DNA of 6,235 nucleotides from positions 1 through 6,235 of the forward strand of contig CAMWQZ010000077.1 of NCBI GenBank assembly GCA_947176515.1. Direction: 5' to 3'. A program made the position numbers and the translations under genes. Of this stretch, positions 1-6,183 are shown piece by piece (position 1 is the first letter of the stretch; the number at the start of each line of letters is the position of its first letter). The notes below the pieces were generated by a model. That model did no database searches. It was not told where the DNA came from and saw only the letters and a program-made list of their open reading frames with translations. Source of the DNA: an uncultured Bacteroidales bacterium. Its GTDB lineage: Bacteria; Bacteroidota; Bacteroidia; Bacteroidales; Muribaculaceae.

Positions 1-390
1 CCCGATATAGTTCTGCGGAAATACAGGACTGTGATTTTTGTCGACGGATGCTTCTGGCACGGCCACGAAGGGTGCAAGCTTTTCAAACTGCCGCAATCAA
101 ACCGCCAATATTGGGAACATAAAATCAGACTGAATTACGCTCATGACTATCGCGCCAACATCGAACTCAAATTACTTGGATGGCGCGTGATAAGGATATG
201 GGAGTGTGAGCTACGCAACAAAGCTCAGCAAGCCGAAACTCTAATCCGCCTTTATGACGCTATAACAAGGCCTGCTCCCACAGCCTACGGCTATGAGTCT
301 CCGTCGCAAAGCGAAGCTGCTGAAAATTCAGAAGCTTACGGTCTAATCAATCAGGATTATAAGTCTGAAGAGGGAAATCACCGTTCATAG
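1..390 (+). CDS. vsr: Very short patch repair (Vsr) endonuclease, 5'-truncated by window edge
   Basis: Vsr nicks DNA 5' of the T in T:G mismatches that arise when 5-methylcytosine deaminates, starting short-patch repair. Reading frame 1 is open from the first base and gives 129 residues beginning PDIVLRKYRTVIFVDGC, so the methionine-like GTG at 31 is internal. By alignment from memory to E. coli Vsr, residue D2 matches the catalytic Asp51, H20 matches His69, and the zinc ligands Cys66, His71, Cys73 and Cys117 match C17, H22, C25 and C69 (in the IWEC motif). The aromatic FW pair after C17 is kept. E. coli His64 is replaced here by D15. About 50 N-terminal residues lie outside the window. After the core there is a polar tail of about 40 residues whose last 14 codons overlap the convergent buk gene. 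A DNA cytosine methyltransferase gene would be an expected upstream neighbour, but it is not visible. Confidence 0.93.
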   Translation, partial: PDIVLRKYRTVIFVDGCFWHGHEGCKLFKLPQSNRQYWEHKIRLNYAHDYRANIELKLLGWRVIRIWECELRNKAQQAETLIRLYDAITRPAPTAYGYESPSQSEAAENSEAYGLINQDYKSEEGNHRS

Positions 391-1411
391 CCGAATAAGC
401 GTTGAAAGCCAGCGCTCCCAGTTCATCTTCACCTGCGCGCACTGAAATAGGGGCTATCCAGTCGATCCAATCAGTCAGTCCTTTCACGCAATATTCGCTG
501 TGGGCAATGCCCCCCGTAAGAATAATTGCATCTACGCGTCCCTTGAAGGCAATAGCGCGCGCTCCCACTTCGGTTGCCACACGATAAAGCATCGCATCAA
601 GCACACCTTTGTATGGCTCTTCGCCTGCTTCGGCACGACGGACTATCTCTGCAACATCATTAATGCCAAGATGAGCGGTTAACCCTCCCTTGCCGTTAAG
701 GAGCTTGCGCAGTTCGCGATGTGTGTAACGACCGCTGAAGCAGAGGTCTACCAAGTCGCCGGCAGGCAACGTTCCGGCTCGCTCAGGGCTGAAAGGTCCA
801 TCCCCGTCAAGCGCATTATTCACATCTACCACCCGGCCATGTCGATGGGCGCTCACCGATATACCGCCGCCAATATGCACTACAATCAGGTCAAGCTCTT
901 CATACTTCAGATTGTTGAGTCTCGCATATCGGCGAGCTACAGCCTTGCTGTTGAGCGCATGAAAAATCGAACGGCGCTTGATTTCGGGCAAACCCGTGAT
1001 GCGTGCCTCTGGCATCAATTCGTCTACGACTTCCGGGTCGGCGATAAAAGCCGGACAACCGATTGACGACGCAAGTTCGTCGGCCATAAGTGCGCCAAGG
1101 TTACACGCATGCTCACACTCGGCGTTAATCAAATCATGCTTTATCTTTTCATCAACCCGATAGACTCCGCCGGGCGTGGGCTTAAGCAGCCCCCCTCGGG
1201 CAATAACAGCATCAAACTCTGGGGCAATACCGTTTTCTTCAAGTATACGATGCATCGCGTCTGTGCGGTATTGCAATTGCTCATTGACATGCCCGAATTT
1301 TGAAAGTTCGTCTACAGGATGCTGTACGCAGCCTTTCCAAAGCATCTTTTCGTCTTCGTAAAGAGCAAACTTCGTCGAGGTAGACCCCGGATTGATTACA
1401 AATATCTTCAT
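347..1411 (-). CDS. buk: Butyrate kinase
   Basis: This cytoplasmic enzyme of the acetate/butyrate kinase (ASKHA) family transfers phosphate from butyryl-phosphate to ADP, giving butyrate and ATP. The 354-residue product has the expected family length. Visible motifs are the N-terminal phosphate-binding VINPGSTSTK (5-14), ARGG (71-74), HIGGGIS (179-185), the DGDGPFSPERAGTLP stretch (202-216), TGGIAHS (299-305) and GEDELGALA (327-335). The frame stays open to an ATG at 1444, but MKIFVINPGS at 1411 matches the family N-terminus and leaves a 17-nt gap after ptb. A third ATG at 1426 is possible. No clear Shine-Dalgarno site is seen. It sits directly downstream of ptb and is surely co-transcribed. 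Enzymes of this family often also accept branched-chain acyl phosphates such as isobutyryl- or isovaleryl-phosphate, so the physiological substrate is not fixed by sequence. Confidence 0.96.
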   Translation of the reverse strand: MKIFVINPGSTSTKFALYEDEKMLWKGCVQHPVDELSKFGHVNEQLQYRTDAMHRILEENGIAPEFDAVIARGGLLKPTPGGVYRVDEKIKHDLINAECEHACNLGALMADELASSIGCPAFIADPEVVDELMPEARITGLPEIKRRSIFHALNSKAVARRYARLNNLKYEELDLIVVHIGGGISVSAHRHGRVVDVNNALDGDGPFSPERAGTLPAGDLVDLCFSGRYTHRELRKLLNGKGGLTAHLGINDVAEIVRRAEAGEEPYKGVLDAMLYRVATEVGARAIAFKGRVDAIILTGGIAHSEYCVKGLTDWIDWIAPISVRAGEDELGALAFNAYSAMNGDFPLQTYNPD

Positions 1412-1428
1412 TGTCGTAGAAATCATTT

Positions 1429-2340
1429 TTATGAGGCCAGACAAGCAAGGATGAGACTGTAGAACTTAGATTCAGCTGAGTCTGCGCGCGATGCCACAAC
1501 CACTGGTGCTATCGTTCCGGTCACCAATCCGGCCATTCTTGCCTTACCAAAATATGAAACTGTTTTATAGAATGTATTCGAGGCTTCGAGGTCTGGCATG
1601 ATTAGCACGTCGGCGTCTCCGACAACCTCTGAACCGATTTTTTTAATCGCAGCGCTTTCTGCGTCACATGCCGTCTTAACGTCCATCGGCCCTGCCAATG
1701 CTATATCACCATATTCTCCTCGCGACGCACGGTTAATCAATTCGACATAATCTGTCGTCACCTGATAGCGCTTATTGATTTTTTCTGTGAAATGAATCAG
1801 TGCGATTTTAGGACGCTCTATGCCTAACTTACGGCTTATCTGACTGTCATATCTTATCATCGAGTCAAATTGGTCAAGCGTGGGATTGGGTATTACGGCT
1901 GCGTCAGAGAACATCAGCAACTTATGATAGACTGGTGCATCGACAAGAGTGATATGGCTCATAACCGACCCTGGAGCTATAAGCCCTCGATTATTTTCTT
2001 TGTCTATGACCGCATGAAGTATCACATCTGTAGTTAAAGACCCTTTCATAAGCACGTCAGCTTCCCCGTCGTGAACGATTCTTACGCCTTCTCGGGCAGC
2101 GGCTGCCATGTCTTCACATTTTATAATAGTAATCGACTTAAAGCCCTTGCAGAATTCACGGAACTCATCTGACTCGTCGCCATCAAACAACAGCACAAGG
2201 TCAACAAGGTTTTCTTGAGCACAACGACGGACAACATACTCCGTATGGTCGTCATTCGGACATACAATCGCAACCTTTTTTCGCTGGCCAAGAGCCACGA
2301 AGCGGTCCAACAATTCTTCAAAACTTTTAAGCGCTTCCAT
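1429..2340 (-). CDS. ptb: Phosphate butyryltransferase
   Basis: This cytoplasmic enzyme exchanges CoA for phosphate on butyryl-CoA, giving butyryl-phosphate for the kinase encoded next door. The 303-residue product matches the usual length of about 300 for Ptb and is too short for most phosphate acetyltransferases with extra domains. Family features include VAIVCPNDD near the N-terminus (23-31), LMKGSLTTD (97-105), GPMDVKTACD (217-226), the conserved PDLEASNTFYK (249-259), and the C-terminal VASRADSAESK (282-292). The ATG at 2340 gives an N-terminus starting with the helical MEALKSFEELL typical of the family. It is the first gene of a two-gene ptb-buk operon and ends with TAA 17 nt before the chosen buk start. 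A PTA-type acetyl specificity is the main alternative, but pairing with buk argues for butyryl or branched-chain acyl substrates. Confidence 0.95.
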   Translation of the reverse strand: MEALKSFEELLDRFVALGQRKKVAIVCPNDDHTEYVVRRCAQENLVDLVLLFDGDESDEFREFCKGFKSITIIKCEDMAAAAREGVRIVHDGEADVLMKGSLTTDVILHAVIDKENNRGLIAPGSVMSHITLVDAPVYHKLLMFSDAAVIPNPTLDQFDSMIRYDSQISRKLGIERPKIALIHFTEKINKRYQVTTDYVELINRASRGEYGDIALAGPMDVKTACDAESAAIKKIGSEVVGDADVLIMPDLEASNTFYKTVSYFGKARMAGLVTGTIAPVVVASRADSAESKFYSLILACLAS

Positions 2341-2362
2341 GTGATAATGTGATTATTTTTTG

Positions 2363-2394
2363 CAAATATCCGAATAAGTTCCGTCTTTGCCAAA
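2363..2394 (-). promoter_or_regulatory. Candidate Bacteroidetes-type promoter for ptb-buk
   Basis: On the minus strand, TTTG (2394-2391) is followed after exactly 20 nt by GATATTTG (2370-2363). The Bacteroidetes consensus is TTTG, 19-21 nt, then TAnnTTTG, so the -7 box differs at its first base only. Transcription would begin near 2357, leaving a leader of about 17 nt before the ptb ATG at 2340. The match is by eye, and AT-rich DNA gives chance hits. Confidence 0.45.
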
Positions 2395-2397
2395 TTG

Positions 2398-2616
2398 AAG
2401 GGCAAAAAAATTGCACAAACCGACTCCGAATATGCAATCTGCCCGTTGAGAATAACTAACCTTTTCAAATTAATTCACGACATATCTTAACCGAGAAGTC
2501 TCTTAACACACCATGAATTAGCTTTGCAGCCGATACTCAAAAATTTTATCAAGTTAAACTTTAAACCCATTAACCAATACGGCAAACGCGGTAAACGGAT
2601 TTGTGGCGAAATTTTA
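2398..2616. other. Gene-free part of the divergent intergenic region
   Basis: This stretch of roughly 220 nt between the two candidate promoters is AT-rich and shows no credible reading frame on either strand and no RNA gene that I recognise. It does hold several short repeats: an inverted pair TAATTCA (2471-2477) and TGAATTA (2514-2520), a direct pair TCTTAAC (2485-2491 and 2501-2507), and two tandem repeats listed separately. It may contain operator sites for either of the divergent operons, but none is identifiable. Confidence 0.6.
2554..2597. repeat. Two short tandem repeats upstream of the btuB promoter
   Basis: TTAAACT (2554-2560) is followed directly by TTAAACC (2561-2567), and CGGCAAACG (2580-2588) is followed directly by CGGTAAACG (2589-2597). 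Each pair differs at one base. The second pair ends 19 nt before the -33 box of the plus-strand promoter, a position where an activator could bind. The repeats are plainly present; any role is a guess. Confidence 0.5.
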
Positions 2617-2648
2617 TTTGGCTCGATGAAAAATTATTGATAACTTTA
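2617..2648 (+). promoter_or_regulatory. Candidate Bacteroidetes-type promoter for the B12 uptake operon
   Basis: TTTG (2617-2620) is followed after exactly 20 nt by TAACTTTA (2641-2648), which matches the TAnnTTTG -7 box except for its last base. Predicted transcription starts near 2653-2656, just upstream of the riboswitch aptamer, which is where the promoter of a riboswitch-controlled operon should be. This position makes it more believable than the motif alone would. Confidence 0.6.
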
Positions 2649-2663
2649 CGGCGATTTTACAAC

Positions 2664-2830
2664 AAATTGGTTCGCAATAAACGCGATTAAAAGGGAATCG
2701 AGTGAAAATCTCGAACAGGCCCGCTGCTGTAAGTTCTAATATTTCAGCACCATCATGCCACTGACCAAGCAAGAGTGCGACGGTTGGGAAGGCGGTGCGA
2801 AAGGAATAAGTCAGAAGACCTGCCAATATT
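2664..2830 (+). promoter_or_regulatory. Cobalamin (vitamin B12) riboswitch aptamer
   Basis: This RNA element binds cobalamin and represses the downstream uptake genes when the vitamin is abundant. The conserved blocks occur in the right order: AAAAGGGAA (2689-2697), a P5 hairpin TCGAG/CTCGA (2698-2702 with 2710-2714) with loop TGAAAAT, GCCCGCTGCTGTAA (2719-2732), GCCACTG (2757-2763), GGGAAGGCGG (2786-2795), and the B12 box AAGTCAGAAGACCTGCC (2808-2824). The closing stem P1 can form between ATTGG (2666-2670) and CCAAT (2823-2827). The usual ACTGT block reads GCTGT here. The btuB-like receptor gene begins 57 nt after the aptamer, which fits known B12 riboswitch targets. Exact ends are approximate. 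No rho-independent terminator follows, so control at translation initiation is more likely. Confidence 0.96.
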
Positions 2831-2848
2831 ATTAATTCGCACAAAAAA

Positions 2849-2868
2849 TACGCTCGAGGTTAAGCGTA
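2849..2868 (+). promoter_or_regulatory. Expression-platform hairpin (possible P13) of the B12 riboswitch
   Basis: TACGCT (2849-2854) and AGCGTA (2863-2868) form a perfect 6-bp stem with the 8-nt loop CGAGGTTA. Loop bases GAGGTT (2856-2861) can pair with AATCTC (2707-2712) in the L5/P5 region of the aptamer, with one G-U pair. A kissing contact between L5 and L13 is the known regulatory switch of this class. The hairpin ends 19 nt before the btuB ATG at 2888. The stem is seen directly; the kissing contact is inferred and would need part of P5 to open. Confidence 0.6.
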
Positions 2869-2887
2869 GCGATAGACATATTGGAAA

Positions 2888-4849
2888 ATGAAAACTACCT
2901 CTCAGAGGCTGTTATGCGCACATATATGCGTGTTCATATTTATGAGCATCGTTAGTCGCTTTTCCGCTCGCGCTGCGGAAAGCGTCGATAGTATCATATC
3001 TCTCGAAGAAGTGTCCGTTACGGCTGTATCTCCGCGAAAGCTCGTGACCGTTCAAGAACTCGCTGGCCCTGAATTGCAAGCCCTATCAACAACCTCAATC
3101 GCCGATGCCCTGAAATATTTCGCAGGAGTGCAGATTAAGGATTACGGTGGTCTCGGAGGTTTAAAGACCATCAACGTCCGTTCACTCGGGGCTCAGCATG
3201 TCGGAGTCTATATCGACGGTATCAGAATCACCAACGCCCAAAACGGAACAGTCGACTTAGGTAAGTATTCACTTTCCACACTCGAATCAGTCTCTCTTTA
3301 CAATGCCAACAAACTTGATGCCTGCCAGTCGGCCTCGGAATATGCTTCGGGGGCGACCGTATATATGCGCACACGTGTGCCGAAAAGTGATTCGCTGTCA
3401 TTGACAGCAAGGTGGGCATCATTCCACACCTACATGGGCCGGCTTAACGCCCAGATTTGCCATAATGGCTGGAGCGCCTTCATTGATGGCGAATACCTTA
3501 ACTCCAAGGGTGATTACCCCTTCAGATATAAGTCTGAATACGAAGACACCGTCGGACGCCGCAAGAACTCTGACATTGAGTATGGACGCATTGAGGCGGC
3601 ACTATTCAGGGGTGGTTTTTCATCACATATTTATTATTATGCGTCAGAGCGCGGATGTCCGGGAGGCATTGTGCGTCGCTTGTCAGACAAATATAACAAT
3701 GTCGGACGCGAATGGGACAAAGATTGCTTTGCCCAGGCATCCTATCGCCATAATTTCAGCGAAAAATTCGAATTTAAAGTCAACGGCAAGTATGCCTATG
3801 AATATCTGCGATATTGCACCGACTACCCTGATAATCAGAATACTGCCAAAGTCAACAATCATTACTATCAGCATGATGCTTACGCTGCTCTGTCTGGCGC
3901 ATATTTTCCAGCCAAATGGCTGTCAGTCAACGTTGGCTATGATATGCGAATGTCATGGCTTGACGCCGATTTAAAAAGATTTTGTCCCGTGCGCCGCGAA
4001 GACCAGAAAGCGGTCATAGCCGCACAACTCTCCTACCGCTCAATGCGTGTTGCCGGTTCGTTGCTGTATCAACACTATAAAGACCACACACGTTTAAAAG
4101 TAGGCGCAGCCGACCCACTAAGCCGCTTCACACCGGCGATATCCATAGGCTACACATTCAAAGGCCTGACACTCAAAGCATGGTATAAGACCATCTTTCG
4201 CGCCCCAACCCTTAATGACTTGTATTACACGCAGGTCGGCAACCGAAATCTTAAACCCGAGTACACACGTCAATTCGACTTAGGAGCTGAGTATAATTTT
4301 ATTTCTCCCGGATGGCTCGCGTCTGTGCAGGCTGACGTCTATGTCAATCACATTGATGACCGCATCGTCTGCTTACCATTAAAGGGCACATATACATGGT
4401 CGATGATGAACTACGGCAAAACTTATTGCCGGGGACTTAATGCCACTGCGTCTGGTCGCTATATGACCGGCCCATGGAATTTCTCCCTACTCACGTCGTT
4501 AACATGGCAGCGCGACCTTAATCGGACTGACCCTGACAATCCAAATAGTTATAACAAACCCATTTGCTACTCCCCTACTCTATCATTCGGCATAACCGCC
4601 ATCGCTGCGTGGCGCAACTATTCGCTGACAGTGTCCGAGCTTCATGTCGGCGAACGCATGTGGTCCTATGCCGACCCTGAAGATGTATTGAAGCCTTATA
4701 ATAATGTTGACCTAAAATTGTCAGCTGCGTTGCGCAAATTTCTTATATCTCTGGAAATTAACGACCTATTTGACGTTCAGTACGAGCATATACCGCGTTA
4801 TCCTATGCCTGGCAGAAATTTCAGGCTCACAGCAACATTTACCCTCTGA
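2888..4849 (+). CDS. btuB: TonB-dependent outer-membrane cobalamin receptor (BtuB family)
   Basis: This is predicted to be the outer-membrane beta-barrel that imports cobalamin using energy passed on by TonB-ExbBD. The 653-residue product has an N-terminal signal peptide (hydrophobic stretch about residues 8-22, likely cleavage near SARA at 26-29), a TonB-box-like segment LEEVSVTA (39-46), a plug domain (about 50-160) with VRSLGAQHVGVYIDGIRI (97-114), and then a 22-strand-type barrel rich in aromatic residues. It ends in GRNFRLTATFTL, a plausible terminal barrel strand. There is no carboxypeptidase-like N-terminal domain of the SusC type, and the length is close to E. coli BtuB (614 residues). 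The B12 riboswitch directly upstream and the BtuG-like gene 27 nt downstream make cobalamin the best substrate call; from the protein alone one could only say TonB-dependent receptor for a metal chelate or cofactor. Confidence 0.93.
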   Translation: MKTTSQRLLCAHICVFIFMSIVSRFSARAAESVDSIISLEEVSVTAVSPRKLVTVQELAGPELQALSTTSIADALKYFAGVQIKDYGGLGGLKTINVRSLGAQHVGVYIDGIRITNAQNGTVDLGKYSLSTLESVSLYNANKLDACQSASEYASGATVYMRTRVPKSDSLSLTARWASFHTYMGRLNAQICHNGWSAFIDGEYLNSKGDYPFRYKSEYEDTVGRRKNSDIEYGRIEAALFRGGFSSHIYYYASERGCPGGIVRRLSDKYNNVGREWDKDCFAQASYRHNFSEKFEFKVNGKYAYEYLRYCTDYPDNQNTAKVNNHYYQHDAYAALSGAYFPAKWLSVNVGYDMRMSWLDADLKRFCPVRREDQKAVIAAQLSYRSMRVAGSLLYQHYKDHTRLKVGAADPLSRFTPAISIGYTFKGLTLKAWYKTIFRAPTLNDLYYTQVGNRNLKPEYTRQFDLGAEYNFISPGWLASVQADVYVNHIDDRIVCLPLKGTYTWSMMNYGKTYCRGLNATASGRYMTGPWNFSLLTSLTWQRDLNRTDPDNPNSYNKPICYSPTLSFGITAIAAWRNYSLTVSELHVGERMWSYADPEDVLKPYNNVDLKLSAALRKFLISLEINDLFDVQYEHIPRYPMPGRNFRLTATFTL

Positions 4850-4876
4850 TATAACATTTAATAAATCCGACATTAT

Positions 4877-6163
4877 ATGAAAATCTCAATCAGACATTTT
4901 GTAGCACTGCTATCAGTCCTACTCCCGTCAATCTGTTTCTCGCAAGAGCGCATAATATTGCTTAACGAAGGCAACTGGCAATCTGACAACGGTAAAATCA
5001 CTTACTTCGAAGACGGCAAGGTGGTCAGCAACCAATGGTTTCGCGATGTCAATGGCATGAAACTCGGCGACACACCTAACGACATCATTGCCGTAAACGA
5101 TGACCTTATTGCTATAGCCATAAACTGGTCAAACATTGTGCAATTTATCACTCCCGACGGTAAAGCCGTAGCCGCGACAGAAGACGTCCCCAACAACCGC
5201 AAGCTCGCTTCCGACGGTGACTATGTCTATATATCATCTTACGGCCATGAGTGTAAGGTCGGTGACAAGTTTGTTGATTTCACCAAAGGTTTCGTTGCAA
5301 AAATCGACGCCAAAACGTTTAAGGTCGTTGCAGCGTGTGAAGTCGGTTACGAGCCTGAGGGTATCGCTTATTACGAAGGTCACCTTTTTGTTGCCAACAC
5401 CGGCGGCTACGCCTTTCAGGAGGATCATGAATATGAAACTACTGTCAGCATTATTGATGCCGAGACCATGAAAGTTGTTCGCACTGTCGATACCGGTCAG
5501 ATTAATCTTTACGGCAAAATGTCGCAAAGCGGTAAATATCTCTGCATAAATTCTCCCGGCGACTACTATGAGGTGCCGGCTGCAGCTATCATTTTTGACT
5601 GCGAGGCTGCCCTTAGCGATAAAGACGATATCGAGTGTTTCGTTCTCCTCCCTTACGCAGCCACCTACAACTGCACCACGCGCGATGGCAATTTCTATGC
5701 TATTGGCTCTCGCTACTCTTATTACACAGGCGAATACACCTTCAACTACGTCACCCTCGACCCCGAAATGGTGATGGAAACCGAAGGTGCAGCCGGCGTT
5801 GATGAAGATTTTCCCGGAAACGTTCTTGCCGACTTGAAAAAAATAGGCATGCCTTACGGCCTATACGTCAATCCCTATACCGGCTATATCTACGCAACCG
5901 ATGCCGGGGGCTTTGTCGAGGGCGGCACTCTCTATCAATGGTCACCCGAGGGAAAACTGCTTGGTAAGTTTGGCGTATATATCAACCCGGCCCACTTCCT
6001 TGCCCTCAAGCCCGATAACTATACCGGCGGCCTTGAAGACTCTATCATTGAATCCGTTACTGGCAAGCAAGACATTTATAATCTGCAAGGCATAAAAGTC
6101 TCAGCTCCTGCTCCCGGACAGATTTATATAACCAACGGCAAAAAAATCATTTTCCTACCATAA
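4877..6163 (+). CDS. btuG: Secreted YncE/BtuG-like beta-propeller, probable surface B12-binding protein
   Basis: In gut Bacteroides, BtuG is a surface beta-propeller that binds cobalamin very tightly and hands it to BtuB. This 428-residue protein has a signal peptide (about 1-22) and repeating propeller-blade patterns such as GFVAKIDAKTFKVVAACEVG (138-157), TTVSIIDAETMKVVRTVDTG (188-207) and GTLYQWSPEGKLLGKFG (350-366). It begins IILLNEGNWQSDNGKITYF (26-44), like DUF5074/BtuG-type proteins. C20 is preceded by LPSI, which is a poor lipobox, so cleavage before Q23 is likelier than lipidation. Residues about 397-428 form a short tail (IYNLQGIKV, then IYITNGKKIIF) resembling the C-terminal ends of many secreted Bacteroidales proteins. 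The gene starts 27 nt after btuB and has no clear Shine-Dalgarno site. The BtuG assignment rests on fold, operon position and the riboswitch; the binding residues cannot be verified here. Confidence 0.8.
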   Translation: MKISIRHFVALLSVLLPSICFSQERIILLNEGNWQSDNGKITYFEDGKVVSNQWFRDVNGMKLGDTPNDIIAVNDDLIAIAINWSNIVQFITPDGKAVAATEDVPNNRKLASDGDYVYISSYGHECKVGDKFVDFTKGFVAKIDAKTFKVVAACEVGYEPEGIAYYEGHLFVANTGGYAFQEDHEYETTVSIIDAETMKVVRTVDTGQINLYGKMSQSGKYLCINSPGDYYEVPAAAIIFDCEAALSDKDDIECFVLLPYAATYNCTTRDGNFYAIGSRYSYYTGEYTFNYVTLDPEMVMETEGAAGVDEDFPGNVLADLKKIGMPYGLYVNPYTGYIYATDAGGFVEGGTLYQWSPEGKLLGKFGVYINPAHFLALKPDNYTGGLEDSIIESVTGKQDIYNLQGIKVSAPAPGQIYITNGKKIIFLP

Positions 6164-6183
6164 TTATTTTAAAACCAAATCTT

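Noticed and set aside
312..336. Possible terminator hairpin around CTGAAAATTCAG near the vsr/buk convergence
   Set aside because: The stem is only about 4 bp once a realistic loop is allowed, there is no U-tract, and it lies within vsr coding sequence.
719..1066. A 115-codon plus-strand open frame inside buk
   Set aside because: It is antisense to a full-length kinase gene with all family motifs, and its translation resembles no protein family.
1412..1444. Upstream ATG codons at 1444 and 1426 as the buk start
   Set aside because: The family N-terminus begins right before the phosphate-binding loop, as with the ATG at 1411; starting at 1444 would add 11 unmatched residues and overlap ptb.
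2601..2620. An earlier promoter reading with TTTATTTG (2613-2620) as the -7 box
   Set aside because: The nearest upstream TTTG is only about 10 nt away, which is too close; using TTTG at 2617 as the -33 box with TAACTTTA at 2641 gives the expected 20-nt spacing.
2614..2844. A 76-codon minus-strand open frame across the riboswitch region
   Set aside because: It is antisense to a clearly conserved structured RNA, has no recognisable protein pattern, and is explained by the riboswitch.
3465..3974. A 169-codon plus-strand open frame inside btuB
   Set aside because: It is the +1-shifted shadow of the receptor gene; the translation is low in structure and the receptor frame is intact throughout.
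4916..4945. Lipoprotein signal at C20 of the btuG-like protein
   Set aside because: The residues before the cysteine (LPSI) do not fit a lipobox, which needs a small residue at -1; it is treated as a likely type I signal peptide, though not excluded.
5234..5527. A 97-codon minus-strand open frame inside the btuG-like gene
   Set aside because: It is antisense to an intact propeller gene and has no promoter, start context or family resemblance.
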